A DNA stretch of 64,000 nucleotides, taken from assembly GCA_963971285.1 (NCBI GenBank), contig OZ020246.1:19389217-19453216 (forward strand), in the 5' to 3' direction. The DNA is from Astropecten irregularis (taxonomy: Eukaryota; Echinodermata; Asteroidea; Paxillosida; Astropectinidae). This document shows, piece by piece, positions 22,147-37,100 of the stretch (within the stretch, counting starts at the first letter, position 1; every line of letters begins with the position of its first letter). A program made the position numbers and the translations under genes. The notes below the pieces were generated by a model. That model saw only the letters and a program-made list of their open reading frames with translations. It had not been told where the DNA came from and searched no databases.

Positions 22147-25100
22147 ATGTACGCGTTCCACAAGCAGATCCAGCCCCCTACGGGGGTGGAACACTGCACC
22201 TACTGTAACTTCTTCTCAACCAGCGAGAGGAACCTCGTGGTTGCCCAGGCCTCAGAGCTGACTGTCTACAAGCTCCTCAGCGATGTGGAGGTAAGGACAA
22301 ACTTGTCTCCTGAAGACATAACCCCTTTCATCCTGAGTAAAAGGTCAAACAAAAAGTCTGAAATCTTGAGGAAATTCTAGAGTCATTCTGCTTGCTCAAT
22401 AACTGCCCTGCCACTAGGAGGGTTACCTTATGCAGCAGGGAGTCTGTGAGGTATTGTAGGGTCAGACTGCTTGCTCAATAACTGCCCTGCCACTAGGAGG
22501 GTTACCTTATGCAGCAGGGAGTCTGTAAGGTATTGTAGGGTCAGACTGCATGCTCAATAACTGCCCTGCCACTAGGAGGGTTACCTTATGCAGCAGGGAG
22601 TCTGTGAGGTATTGTAGGGTCAGACTGCTTGCTCAATAACTGCCCTGCTACTAGGAGGGTTACCTTATGCAGCAGGGAGTCTGTGAGGTATTGTAGCGTC
22701 AGATTGCTTGATCAATAACTGCCCTGCCACCGGGAGGGTTACCTTATGCAGCAGGGAGTCTGTGAGGTATTGTAGGGTCAGACTGCTTGCTCAATAACTG
22801 CCCTGCCACTAGGAGGGTTACCTTATGCAGCAGGGAGTCTGTGAGGTATTGTAGCGTCAGATTGCTTGATCAATAACTGCCCTGCCACTGGGAGGGTTAC
22901 CTTATGCAGCAGGGAGTCTGTGAGGTATTGTAGCGTCAGACTGCTTGCTCAATAACTGCCCTGCCACTAGGAGGGTTACCTTATGCAGCAGGGAGTCTGT
23001 AAGGTATTGTAGGGTCAGACTGCTTGCTCAATAACTGCCCTGCCACTAGGAGGGTTACCTTATGCAGCAGGGAGTCTGTATGGTATTGTAGGGTCAGACT
23101 GCTTGCTCAATAACTGCCCTGCCACTAGGAGGGTTACCCTATGCAGCAGGGAGTCTGTAAGGTATTGTAGGGTCAGACTGCTTGCTCAATAACTGCCCTG
23201 CCACTAGGAGGGTTAACTTATGCAGCATGGAGTCTGTAAGGTATTGTAGGGTCAGACTGCTTGCTCAATAACTGCCCTGCCACTTGGAGGGTTACCTTTA
23301 TGCAGCAGGGAGTCTGTGAGGTATTGTAGGGTCAGACTGCTCACTCAATAACAGCACTGTTTCCAGGAAGGCGTACTTAAGCAGCAGGGTTTCTGGGAGG
23401 TATATGTATCATAGCTTATGTCTGGCTGCTCAAAAGACAGTCTCCCTGCCACTAGTCACCCTTCAACTAGTATCGCATAAAACGCATCAGTGAAGTAAGT
23501 ACTGCATTGCAAAATGGTAATATATTTCTGCTTCTTTTTTGTTTTTCAGACGACGGCAAAAGCGGCAGAAAAGAACACAGGTAAAAGCTTCAAACATGCT
23601 CATACCAACCAACATTTATGGCAGGAAACTACAGATAGATTCTGTTTATCAAATCAAACCAAAAATCCTTAAAACAAATTTAAGCAATAGACCAATTGCA
23701 CGACTAATGTTTACATACCATCTCATGACCTATAGTGGATATTTTTACATCTTGCGCAGAACAATGGTGAAAACATGCTAAGGAGAATGAGGATGTTATA
23801 ATAGTCTTCTTTGCTCGTTTCCACTGCTGTTCTGCACAAAATGGGATGACAAAATACCCACTATACGTCACGTGATGGCATGTAAACATTGGTCGTGCAA
23901 TCAGTCTATTTGGCACAAAGAAACTCGAAGGAAATGAACATTACTGGAAAGAAGAGTCTGAAGGAAATGTTAAATTTTGAAGAAAAAGTAGAGACAACAA
24001 TTTTATTATACCGAGAAAAAAAAAGCCAAGTTTAGGTACAGGTATGCCTGTCTCATTTATGGTATTCTTAAGGCTATTGGACTCTTTGACTGTTTGATAT
24101 TCTCCCAGAGAATGCACCTGTCAGGAATGTGTAGAGGGGGGACACAGTTATTGAGGGAATACAACCTATTTTGATCAGATGAAAGCTTGTTACGTTGCTG
24201 CAAGGTAGTAGGGATGCAATCTTTTCCAGGCTCTGGTGTTGATGGGGTACGATAGCTTCAATAGATGCATGAGAGTTATAATCGATTGCCGTTGATTTTT
24301 GCATAATTGATCAGATGGCACCATCACCAAGCCCAAGCGGGACAAACTGGAGCAGCTGATGAGCTTCTCGCTCCACGGCAATGTGATGTCGCTGCAGACG
24401 GCTTCCCTGTCAGGCCACGGGAGGGACGCTCTCCTCCTGAGCTTCAAGGATGCCAAGGTCAGTGAGCCCGTTGGATTTGAATCAGTGAAAAATCACATTT
24501 TTGAGAGGGGCCTAAACCTGCTCATACCGTGTGTCTGATAAGAGGTTACTCGGGGAGAGTCAGATGAGACTATACCTGCATGATACGTGATAGCCAGATG
24601 CGACTGTACGGTCATGTGGCTAGAATCCCTGCGAGTGATCCTGCTGGGCGGATTCTCTCTTTGAGAGAACCTACTGGTAGGACTTGCCCGACATGACACG
24701 TGGTTGAATTAGGTAGATCGTTGCTTTGCTGAGATGGGGATGGGTCTCTTTGCTGCCTGGGGGATGGCCATCAGAAGACCGAAGGAGTACCGCTCGAAGG
24801 TAGATGCGGCAACGCATTGCCACGGCGCTTCCTATCACTGATTGGGTAACCTCAACTTATTGTTGTTGATAAGTCAATGACGAAATAAATGACTGTGGCT
24901 TGAGCTTGCATTGCCTTGCGGCTATGTCAAGCAGCTTCAACCGATGCCCATAGACTCACGTGTAAATCAAGTCGTAGCCGAATTCTTCTTCCATAGCCTC
25001 AGCTTTAAGCTGACAGTCTTTTTATTATCCCTTTTCCCCAATAGCTCTCTATTGTTGAGTACGACCCGAGAACACACGACCTGAAGACTTTCTCCATGCA

Positions 25101-28100
25101 TTACTTTGAAGATGAAGAATTGAAGGTGGGTACTGCTATAAAAAGTTGAAATATCTTTGAAACAAAAGCCAAGAAAAGTTTGATTTGGTCTTTGGTTTGA
25201 CCTTATCCTAGGAGTTGGCAGAAGTCATTGACAGCGCTTAGCTTTCCGGACTCATTTTATACAAGTTAGCTCTCTGAAAAAGGCTCCTGCTACATTGACA
25301 AGTTCAAGAGCCATAGTCTTTTATTTCTTGTTCACCGAGGCTAAAATTATAACCTGTATTCTTCATTTCTGATTATCAAGGACGGTTTGTACCGTAACAT
25401 TCACATTCCCCACGTGCGGGTGGATCCTGAGAACCGGTGTGCTGTCATGTTGGTCTATGGCTCCAAGCTGGTGGTGCTGCCCTTCAGCAGAGGAGAGGGC
25501 CTCATGGAAGAAGCTGAGCAAGCCAACAAGAAGTAAGTCCATTATAATAATCATAATAATAAATCATTTATAGAGCGCAGAAACTATGTGTATATATTCT
25601 ACTACACATTATCATTATCCCTGGTCATTGGGCTACTTAAACATTCCTGAAACCATCTCAACTCCTTGGGGAGTAATACAGCCCTGGCTGCTATAAGCGC
25701 TCAAAGGCTAATCAAGCACAAAGCCATCTCTACCCTCACAGGTACCCATTTACACATGGGTGGAGAGGAGCAATGTGTGACAAAGCACCTTGCCCAAGGA
25801 TGCAAGCACCATTAACAAATGGCTGGACCCGAATGCACAATCCGTAGACTGCCCACAAGATCTTGAGTACAACACTCCAGACCACTAAGGCCACGGCAAC
25901 CAAAAGGACCCATTTCAACATGTTCAATGTTGTCTTTTTTTTCTCTTCGCAGATCTTCAGTTCTTCCCAGCTACCTGATCAATCTGTCTGAATTAGAGGA
26001 ACATGTCTTGAATGTTCTGGACATCCAGTTCCTGCACGGCTACTACGAGCCCACCCTCTTACTGCTCTACGAACCTCTACGCACATGGCCTGGGTAAGTA
26101 TACGACCTGTGCTCTGCAAGGATGTCTGCTGTGCAAACTTCCTGTGAATCCATATCTTCTTCTCAAAGAAAAGTTCTGTAAAGGTATATCACATGATTGG
26201 TAAAGGTCACAGAACAGCACTCACACTTTGTCTAATCCTACATGTACATGAAATAACACACCTGTAAAAATTTGAGCTCAATCGGACGTGAAAATAGCGA
26301 AAACTTACCCGGTACTCAATTTTTCTTATAAAACATAAAGAATGGTTTTGATCTTACCTAGAGATCAAAACTGTTTCTGGTCTTTGTTTGACATGTCTGG
26401 ATAAATACACCATTTCAGGTGGAAATAGTCAGCACCATCTTCATATCCTGAAAGTTATACGTAAATATGTTAACATTTCTGTTTGGGCATGTTACCAATC
26501 CTGTACTGTACCTTTAAAGTTGAAGCATTGTATGGTGAAAGTTGAATATCATGAAGTAAGGTTTGTGGGTACACCATGAATTTCTTTTTATAGAGGTGTG
26601 GTTCTGAGAAGAACTGGTGCGTGGAAACTCAACGTTGCTGCCAGTATGCTCACAAAGCACTAAGATTGATCTTAAGTGTGAATTCATCTTAATTGATAAG
26701 CAACATGTGATATCACAATACAAATCACTATGGTGATACTGAAAAACTCATCTTAAGATTAATCTTAGTGCTTTGTGAATCCATAGTTTCATTAGTACCA
26801 GCTAAGGAAGGGGGCTCATCACAACTTTCACCAGAACAAAGCATAATGTTCAGGCCAAAGGGAGGTCCCTCTTTTCCCCTGGGGAAGCCTAGCCTAACTG
26901 GGTCTTCCTCGGTTGGTATCATCCCACCCACTCCTGTCCCGAACCTATTCTAAGGCTGATAACAAGTATTTCTCATTCTTTTCTCGATTTCCAGCCGCAT
27001 AGCCATGAGGCATGACACCTGCGCCATGGTGGCACTGTCCCTGAACCTTGCACAGCGAGTCCACCCTGTCATCTGGGCCCTGAACAGCCTGCCTTATGAC
27101 TGCGCACAGGTCTGCGCCGTCCCCAAACCAATCGGTGAGTATCAGGTCCCTCACTGGGTAGCCAGGGATTTATCAGTGATGTGTTAATGGTATTAAAACC
27201 TCCTCAAAATCCACCAAACCTAACCCAACTTTTATGGAGTGTTGAGATGGATTGAAGACTGACTGGATGTTTTGGCAATCAAGGAACCGCAACCCAGCGC
27301 TGGCAAAACCAAGCACAGGTATAAATTGAGCCCTCCCAAGTGTCTTCATCAGCTTGATAAAGGCTAGCAGTCTGCAGCCGAAACGTCGCTACCTTTCAGC
27401 CAACATCGTGAGCCATCGAACACCTTGCTTTTCTCCATTTTCCACGATGAACAACCTCCATTTTCTAGTTTTGGAAGTTGTTGGCCCTGTAGTGTTTCAT
27501 TTCTGTTTGGTTTCTTCTTCCCTTCCTTGTGCAGGTGGTGTGCTGGTCCTGGCTGTCAACTCGCTGTTGTACCTCAATCAGAGTATTCCTCCTTATGGTG
27601 TGTCACTGAATTCTATCACAGAGCGCAGTACGGCATTCCCCCTGAGTAAGTCAGTCACTGCGATTTGAGGATTTTGTCACAATTTTGGAGAGAAACAACA
27701 AATAGTTTTGTAGAGCACTTTGGGAAGTTTGTGAATGTTTAAGTAGAGAGGTATTGTGGATTAGGCAGAGGTTTGGAATATTGGACCTGTTGTGAGCTTA
27801 AAAACCAAAGGTAAGCAAAATTGTGAATGGAATGTTGTTTACACTATGCAGGATTTTATTTTGTGCTAGCTGTGGGGTCTGGCTGCTCATCTCTTGCTTC
27901 AATTATTGTTTGATCCTGGAACTCCAAACACGGTGCATATGCCCAAATACTGAAGTGGTTATGGTTGATAGTCGTGCCCTTACCTGGGCACCTGAAGGTA
28001 GAAGGAGGGTTGGACGGCCCAAAACAACCTGGCAAAGGACTGTGGAGAAGGAAAGAAAGGGCCTAGGATGGAATACTAACTTGGAGGGAAGCCAAAGCTG

Positions 28101-31100
28101 TAGCCGTGGATAGGATAGACTGGAGGAAGAAACTTGCAGCTTTATGGGCCAGTGGGCCCAAAAAAAGAGGATAGGAAGGAAGTCGTGCATCGGTACTCTG
28201 AAGTTCAATTCACAACTCTTACTTCTTGGCTGGAATATGAATGAATTGTAGTTTTGCTGTGATTTTTTTGTTCTACCAGGGCCTCAGGACGGTGTTTGTA
28301 TCAGCCTTGACTGTGCCCAAGCTACTTTCATATCTTACGACAAGCTAGTCCTCTCACTCAAAGGAGGTGAAATGTAAGTTGTATATTTAAAGAGAAATCT
28401 CAAATTGTTGGTATGAATTGGCTCACCAGTAGGTATACTGAATAACCATATATTCATTTACTGCTTCATAGAGCCAATAGGCTTCGAAACGTCAAGTCCT
28501 CCTGTAAACTCTAAGCACTTGATATATTTTGGGTCGGTATTTTGGTTGAGAAACTGTTGGCAGCAGTTCATTGCTTGATTAAGTTTTTTAAATTTATTAT
28601 AACTTAATTGGGACATAGTGGTACATGTATGTAAGTGTTTTCATGGCTTCTGGCTGCCAAATGAACAAAGATAATTGACTATTTGGGACACCGCCAACAT
28701 AGGGCTGGTAGAGCGCCGGTACGGTATTCTGGAGGTCGCTGGTTCGAATCTCACTCTAGACTGGTTCGAACCCCACTCCAGTCAATTTTGTTTTTTCCAG
28801 TTTCAGTGACGTAATATTGTTGTTTTATCCACTGTTGCTGATGTGTGTTGCCGTTGCCGCTTTCTTTTTGTATCATCGTAATTACATCCGATGTTTAAAT
28901 CCTTGTTTGTTCCTAGATATGTTCTGACGTTGTTGATTGACTGCATGAGGAGTGTAAGAGGTTTCCATTTTGACAAGGCGGCTGCTAGTGTTCTCACATG
29001 CTCCGTAAGTATGACTAAACCACACTCTCTGCTTGGTGTACCGCTAAGCCATGCTATGGTACCCGGTGGGTTACAAATACACAGAAGTACTCTGAAGTGA
29101 ATATAAGCAGGACCAGAGATCTCCGCTACAGTATGGTCTTGAAATCTTCGGCCAATCCTCTTTAAATTTTTGGTTCCAAGTTCAATTCATAAAATGTAGG
29201 CCTTATCGAGATTCTGACCAGACCCTTTTAGAGGCCAAAAACTAATAGTAGTGACCGGACCTTTTGGAGTTGTCAGAACCAATACACCAACATTCTTTAA
29301 AAGGATGGTCTGAATCTGCTGACTACACCTTTGAGTTGGTAAAACTTTACTGACCAGACCTGTGAGATGGTCTTTCTGTGACCAATGACCGAACCTTCGG
29401 AGCTCGATAGATTGAGCCAGCTGTCCAAAGCCTTCGGACGGTCCAGAGTCTTCTGACCAGACAGGCTGTTTTGGTTTTGGTCAAACTTCCGACTTCAACT
29501 TTGGCTAAACTGAAAAGAAAGAAAAAAAAATCAGCCTAATTTTCTTTAACTATTGTGAGTCTGTTAGTGCCATTTACTTTTCGTTTTTGCAGATTTGTGC
29601 CCTGGATGAAGGCTACTTGTTCCTTGGGTCTCGTCTGGGCAACTCACTCTTATTGAAGTACACAGAGAAAGCCATAGATGGCATCAGTTCAGGTAGGAAA
29701 CGGTTAATAAACCTTTTAACCTCCCTGGACTTTGGCGGCTTTTGAAAAACTTGTCCAAAAAAATACCAATATTGCTTTTGTTTGGATTTTTTCGTCGTGG
29801 ATTTTTGAACTTAACTTTATAATGGACAAATGAAATGAAAGTTGTAAATACCTTGCTTGTTTGATCGCATTTGCCAGAGTAATTTCTGCCCTTCATTTTC
29901 CCCTATTCTCACCAAGTGGTGCATAAAATGAAGTCAGAAAGGTTTGCATTTTTCATGGATAATTGGGTTGGATTTACTGTTTGTTGTTCTAAAAATGGAT
30001 GAATTTTTATTTTGTTCCGACAGATACTCTGAAAAAGGAAAAAGAGGAGGAGAAAAAAGAGGTAATTATTGCGATTTGTTTCTTCGACGCTTCAAGTTTA
30101 ACACCTAATGATGGATTTTATCAGCAGTTTTTCCCAAAGTTTTTTCCATTTTAATCTTTTGGTTAAATTTTCAGCTCAATTGATCATTGAAAACGGCATA
30201 AGGTCGAAACGCGTCAGGCCCTCCCAAATCCAAGCATTTTTATATATTTCAGGTCATTATTTTGGCTGATGTGCTAGCAGTTTGCATCAGTTTATTACCC
30301 GTACTTGTGTTGAAATAAAATATTGTTACATTTCTCGTTTCATAGGATGGTCCTCCAACCAAGAAGATCCGTAGCGATGACGCCAGCGATTGGATGGGTA
30401 AGAATGCAATAGCAGACTGATATTTATCATTCACTCAGTGCATGACCCATAGCGGGTGCCATTCAGTGCTCCACATCGGGTGCCGTGGCCTAGTGGTGTT
30501 GTGTGCTGTACTCAAGGTCTCGTAGTCAATCTACAGATGGGTTCGATGTGGGTTCGATTCCAGCCAATGGGCTAGTGGTGCTTGCATCCTTGGGCAAGAC
30601 ACTTTGTCACATATTGCTCCTCTTCAACTAGGTGTAAATGGGTACCTGTGAGGGTAGAGATGGCTTTGTGTGCTTGATTATCCTCTGTGTGTCTTACAGG
30701 GGGTTGTATACTCCCAGGAAGTTGAGATGGTTTTGTGAATGTAAATGTAGCCCAATGACCAGGGAACTCAATAATTAGACTGTAGTATGCGCTATATAAA
30801 AGCGGTTGATTGTTAATATTATTATTTCTTCTTCAAAAGAAATTCCCCGATGGACACATGTTCCAAATCTTGGGATGTAGCCACAAATGATTCTCGCATC
30901 TATTGTATGTTACTATTGCCGAAGACTCGAGTTTGGTGGTTAGTATCTTTAGTTGTTTGTTTGTTTGTTTGGGTTTTTTTCAGCGAGCGATGTATCTCTA
31001 GTGCAAGACCCTGAGGAGCTGGAGGTGTATGGCAGGGAGGCCGTACAGAGCACCAGCTCCAATGTCATCACCTATTCATTCGAGGTCAGTACAAGATCAT

Positions 31101-34100
31101 TGTTACATTGAATTTTGATAAAATAACACTTGGAGTTTATAATAGGAGGGCCTTTTGAGAAAGATCCTGTTAGGATCGAAAAATGTCAGGCCCTTCCAAC
31201 TCCAAGTATTTTGCATATTTCAGGTCGTAAATTTGGTCGGTGAGCGGTTTACAGCAGTTTAAAAGGATGTAGGTTTTCAGTGACCCCATGTAATCTCTTC
31301 TGTTGAGAGTGTGTGGTTCTGAGAAGAACCGTTGGTATTATCTCGACGTTCCGAACAGTGTGCTCTGTTTGTCCTCAGGAGAGTGACTGGTTGCCTGACT
31401 TCGATGATGCTGAATATAAGTTCCAAGGAATCACTTGAGTGGAATGACTAAGAACCACACACTCTCGCAGAAGAGATTACATGGTGTCACTGCAAACCTA
31501 CCTTCTTTTAGTACTTCCACCATGCATAGCTTCAAGTCTTATTTACAGCAGTTTGTTACTTGTATTGTTCATGGAAAATATTTCAACAGTTTTCCAAGCA
31601 TATACCTGGCAGTTCAAGGAATTTTCTGAATGTTATTGTAATATCATTCTTATTTTCCCCCTGGTGCGTCGGCCATTAGGTTTGTGACAGCGTGATCAAC
31701 ATCGGTCCGTGCGGTAACATGACAATGGGCGAACCAGCCTTCTTGTCCGATGAGGTAAAGAAAAAAATGATTTCCCTTCGTTCCCGTTTTCTATTCATTT
31801 TTGAGGGTGATTTTAAAAATGTCTTGCCCCAAAAAATGGGTTATTTTTGTAGAAGTTTTCTTTGGAGTGGCCACCTTTCAAAATGTGTATCATGAAACTA
31901 TAAACTTGACTGAATTTGTTGAAAATCATTGTTTCTATTTTTAAGAAAATGACGAATAAATGTAAATGTTTGTGTTATGTACAGTACACGGGACTTTGTG
32001 CATGTTTCTGTTGATTAATATCCGTTGCTGCATTCGGAATCAGCTGGTGAAATTTATTTAGGATTTGAAATGCCTTTTTTTTTTTAAGCATTTAAAATGT
32101 TTTTAACTTTTTAAATAGTCAGCTTTTAGACCCAAACTTGATGTTTCTTTATTCATTACTTACAATTTGCTTTACCTTGAACTTTTTAAAAGATATTTTT
32201 ATATATTGTTTATTTTCAAATAGTGATTCTTTTTTTTCTTGGAATGTTTGTTTTACAGTTTCAGAATAGTCTGGACCCAGACCTGGAATTGGTGACCTGC
32301 TCTGGCTATGGCAAGAATGGAGCCCTGTCGGTGCTACAGGTACCAGACCTGAATTCATTTGATAATAGGAAATACAGATATAAGATACAGATATAAAAAC
32401 CCAAATCCTTGCACCCAATTATTAAGAAACCAATTTGTGTTGAGTCAGAGCGCCTGACGTTTTTATCCTGGCAGGATATTTCTCAAAGACTCAAACATTA
32501 TACACTTCAGGCCCTCCAAATTCTGGTCATTTGACAAATTTAAGGGCAGTTTTCTATTGGTGAGCTGATTGCATCAGTTTATAATTACTTGTTCTTTACG
32601 AAACTCTGAAAGTTAACATCCCACTTCAAACTGCTTGATTGCAAAAGATTCTTGTATTGTATGATTTGCCATTAAAGTAATTCAAATCTGGCTAATGGAT
32701 CAAATTTTAAGATGATTTAACGTCTGCAATGGTGGCCATTTTGAAAATGGTGGTCATCTTGGTTTTTTGTCGCGGATTACAGGCTTTTCTAATTATTAGT
32801 GGCTCAAATAGGATACTCATGTCAATTTTTGTACTTGTATCACAAAGTGAATGATTCCTCTGAATTACTGCTCCACTATTGTCAGTATTTTTGATTTGAT
32901 TTTCCTTTGCAGAGAACCATCCGACCACAGGTAGTGACAACATTTGATCTGCCTGGCTGTCTGGATATGTGGACAGTTACTCACAATAAGACAGCAGTGA
33001 GTATTCCGTTAATAGTTACAGCCTCAAAAGCTACTCCCTAATTTAGAAACATATATTTGAAAAAACTATTGGTAATTATCAGTTGACTGCATACTTTTTG
33101 TCGGCCCGACAGTGCATGCACTTCTCACATGTTCTAACAGTACTATCACAGTACCTGTTTAATTTGACCTTTTAACCTCCGACCTCAGATCCCGAAAGAC
33201 GTCATCAAGAAGGAAGAGAAGGAGGAAGGGGAAGATGACGGACCCCCGGGCGGGGAGGACGACCCTGGCAGGGACGACGGGGCGGGGGACGAGGAAGGGG
33301 AGGATCTTAGCAACAGCCACGCCTACCTGATCCTCAGCAGGGAAGACTCCAGCATGGTAATGCTTCAAATCACACCAATCGTCTCATGGGGCCAATTTCA
33401 TGGAGCTGCTAAGCACACACAAAATTGCTTAGCACAGAAATGTCTTGCCCAATTAAACAAACCACCATTAAAAATTCCATGTGATATTCATGATCAGCGA
33501 AAAACAGCCAAAGAACAATCAAAGTGATACACAACACGTGGAAATTTGGTTGTTAATCAATCAGTCTTTTTCCTTGATTGCTCTTTTCCATTTTTACGGT
33601 TTTTGTTTGTATCTGGTGACAGGTTTTGCAGACAGGGCAAGAGATCACTGAGTTGGACCACAGTGGGTTTAGTACCCAGACTCCTACTGTGTTTGCTGGT
33701 AATCTTGGGGATAACCGGTACATCGTCCAGGTGTCGCCGTCCAGCGTCAGACTACTGGAAGGAGGTAGGCTGAATCGAAATTGAAATGTCTCCCTAATTC
33801 CCAAATCCTGATGTCTCCTAAAACTTGTCTCCCTTATTCCTATTTGTACAAATGATCTATGCAAAGTTTAGTATGGTTACAGATAGCATGTCTTGAAATG
33901 ATTTCAAGCTTGGATCATTGAATTTTTGTTTTGTTTTTATGAAACTGAAGACGAGTATAAACATGTTTTTGTTTTGTTCCTCTCTCTAGTGAACCAACTG
34001 CAGCATATCCCGCTGGAACTGGAGTCTGAGATCACCCTGTGCTCCCTGAGTGACCCTTACCTTGTGGTCATGACCGAGAGGGGTGACCTCATGCTACTGA

Positions 34101-37100
34101 CCCTGAAGGCTGACCTCTACGGCTCGGGCCATCGCCTCAATCTGACCAAACCGCAAGTGCCACAGGTGAGAGCATTTGGAAAAACAACACCACGCACGCT
34201 GCCATGACATGACACCACCACATTTCAGCAAGTGGCGAATAGCAATCAACTTATGTGGATTGGTTTGCGGAAACACCATGTAAGAATCGTTAGTACTTTC
34301 TCACTTCTTATTTCGTTCGCACTTCATGTAAGGTCTCGACGTTTCGACTATCCTGCTCTAGTCATCATCAGGAGACGTGCAAACGAAATAAGAAATGCAA
34401 AGGCACGAACGATTCTTACCTGGTGTTTCCACAAACCGATCCTCATACCGATAGGGCTCCGCCCTCGAGCTATTTATAGAATACGCCCTTTGTTATCGAC
34501 AGCTATAGTTACCCAGATGTTCGGACAAACATCACAACATTTACCTGTAAGTTAATGGGGCAACGTGTGACTTGTTTGTCCGAACTTCTGAATGTGACAT
34601 CACGAGCGCGGAGCCCTATTGTCCTCATGCAAAGCCTCAAATGTCCAAATTCTTCTCCCTTTTCCTTTCATGTTATCCTCTTTCTTTAATCTCACAGAAA
34701 AACCGCATTTTGACCCTGTGCACGTACAAGGATAGCAGTGGCATGTTCACCACGTCCAGCAAGAAAACAGCCACCGCGGAAACACCGACCGTGGAAAGGA
34801 AGTCTCGTACCACAAGCTCATCCCAGGCTGATGCAATGGCGATGGATACCAGGTACCTGACTACTGAGGGAATATATTATTTTAATTTATTTTGTTTGGA
34901 AATCAATATAGTCAATCAAATTGACGGGGTTTATTTTTTTTGGTACACATGCAACCATTATAGTTTGAGGGGCTTTCAAAGAAATTTTGTTTTTTGTCAA
35001 ACATCTGGAATTTCTTGAAAAAGAAAACAAACTACCAAACTAACTTGGAATACCTAAGAGTATTCATTAGTACAAACTGTCTCGCAATGCTGCACAATTT
35101 CTGGCCTTTCCGAGAAATAGCTCCATGCATAATGTATTGTATGAAAACACGTTGTTGTTTTTTATTTCACCACCAAACTGCCACATTTCAGCAGTGCAGA
35201 CGATGAGGATGAGTTGCTGTACGGTTCATCTGAGCCTGAAGTCGCCTCGACACCGGTTGTCAAGACAGAGCCTGAACAAAGGTACGCCAAAATCATCAAC
35301 AAAGCCTTGACACATTTTTTGATTTTGTGTAAAATTTTAAAATCAGCCACAATGAAAAAAGAAAAGCATGAATGAATGTATGCACAAAAGGGAAGAATAG
35401 ATCGGAAACTTGGCAAGGACTTGCAGCCAGTGTGCTACTGGGTACTTAAAATTTGGACAAGAGTTGAAGTACACCAGCTGCTTAGACCCTCTGTCTCTCT
35501 GTATTTGGAGTTTATCTGTTGAGTGACTTCAAGTCAGAATTTGCATGCCACAAACTTCACCAATCCTTAGTCCTGATTCATTTTCCGTATACCGCCATTG
35601 TGTCCTCAATGAAAAGGGCTTGAGATACATGGCGAAGCTTGAGCCTTTCTTCGGCAAGTTCGTCATGTGGTCCAATCCCTTCATTTTGTTTTGTGGGCCT
35701 CAAATAGCGGTAGTGAAATGAGTCCCAAGTTCTAGCCTGGTTTCGTAAACGCCCTTAGAATCTAGGATTGCAGTATAATGAGACAGCACCAACATGTAGC
35801 GGGAAAAGAAGAAGCAAATATGGTGTTGATGATGATTGTTGCATTTTTATACAGCCCTGACGTAGATTCAGATGTTCGCGATGCCCAACAAGCCGATGGA
35901 CAGGGGTCGTCTAGCGGTCCCACCTACTGGAGCATCTTTTGCCGAGAGAATGGTCTCCTGGAGGTATGTAGATTGACTCCCATTGGTCCCTCTGTCCCTC
36001 GCCAGTTGAAAAAAATAGGAAAAATCACTCAAACCTCCACAAATCACTCAAATCATCAGATTTCAAACTTCAAATTCTTATTATTTCCATCTGTATCATC
36101 AAATAAACCGCTGCGGAAGCAGACTGGGATTTACTCCTCCATCAATGGCAAAATTACAGAAAACTAACTGAAACAGGACTCGAACCCGCAACCCCAATAC
36201 TACTAGTCAGGTGCTCTGCCAACTGAGCAATTCCAGGCTTTGAGAAAGATCCTTCTGGGATCGAAAAATCAGGCCTGTCTAAACACTGAGCATTTGACAT
36301 ATATTTCAGGTCATTAGGCCTTTTCACACTACATGTATCTCCTTTTTGATCTGTGTTGAAACCAACTCGGATCCACCCTGGTTCAGCCCGGCAAGTTTTT
36401 GAACCGGATCAAAGAGATGCAACGTTCACACTACGTTTATGGTGAACCGGAAAAATGCAGTTTGGAACCGGGATGAGATTTTCAAGCCTGGTCCCTACCA
36501 GGGTTGATTTTGATCCGGCTAGGCCGTCCTACCTGTGTTGGCTCGGGGTTTAAACTTGTCAAGTGTGAAAAGGGTTGAAAACATTCTCGGGGTTCGATCT
36601 GGTTCCAACCCTGAGATTTTGGATAGTGTGAAAAGCCCTATTGTTTTGGTTGATGAGCATTTTGCAGTAGTTTATTACTTTTCTTGAACTGAGCAATGAA
36701 TTTGTTTTAGGGGTTTGGGTGGAGTTTGTTAATTTTTCATTGATTGTTTTATAGCTTGTCTTCTTTGTCAGTAAATTTCTGTCTTAACTTTCCACACCAC
36801 GTCTTGTCTAGATTTACAGCTTGCCGGACTTTAACCTCATGTTTCTAGTCAGGAACTTTCCCATGGCTCAGAAGGTGCTTGTTGACAGCGGACAAAGCAC
36901 AGTCACCACGTAAGAAGCTCTTTGCAATCATTCTGTGACCACTTAATAGATTGAACCCCTGGGGTTGATTTTACGAAGCCCTATGATGGATCTTAACACG
37001 AGTTATGAAGGATAACTGCATAGGAAGAGTAGAGCACGTAGTGGAGTATTAAAGTGGTGGAGTAAAATTGTAAATGATGGACTTATTGGACTGATGGACT

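Larger units (their letters stand above)
22147..29692 (+). other. CPSF1: CPSF1 coding exons 1-11 (first propeller region)
   Basis: Exons: 22147-22290, 23550-23580, 24315-24457, 25045-25125, 25381-25532, 25953-26093, 26995-27134, 27535-27645, 28280-28373, 28917-29004 and 29593-29692. They encode about residues 1-408, the N-terminal part of the first beta-propeller. Exon 2 is only 31 nt and encodes a lysine-rich variable loop. Intron 1 holds a 79-bp minisatellite and a foldback element, intron 3 a LINE relic, intron 5 a SINE, intron 6 an inverted-repeat element, and intron 8 a second LINE relic. Confidence 0.92.
30024..36909 (+). other. CPSF1: CPSF1 coding exons 12-24 (acidic linkers and middle propeller)
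   Basis: Exons: 30024-30061, 30346-30397, 30984-31084, 31680-31754, 32259-32339, 32913-32996, 33189-33356, 33623-33764, 33990-34165, 34698-34852, 35192-35281, 35855-35963 and 36812-36909. Exons 12-13 encode a charged linker with a basic PPTKKIR patch, a possible nuclear localisation signal (inference). Exon 18 is GC-rich and encodes an acidic Gly/Asp/Glu stretch (about residues 553-608), at the place where vertebrate CPSF1 also carries a low-complexity acidic insert. Exons 21-23 encode a Ser/Thr/Asp-rich loop of low conservation. Confidence 0.92.

Noticed and set aside
22381-23410. Regular repeats considered as a CRISPR array.
   Set aside because: Units are contiguous with no unique spacers, in a eukaryotic intron; it is a minisatellite.
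34572-35018. 148-codon open frame on the plus strand.
   Set aside because: Only the part 34698-34852 is coding (CPSF1 exon 21); the rest is intron.
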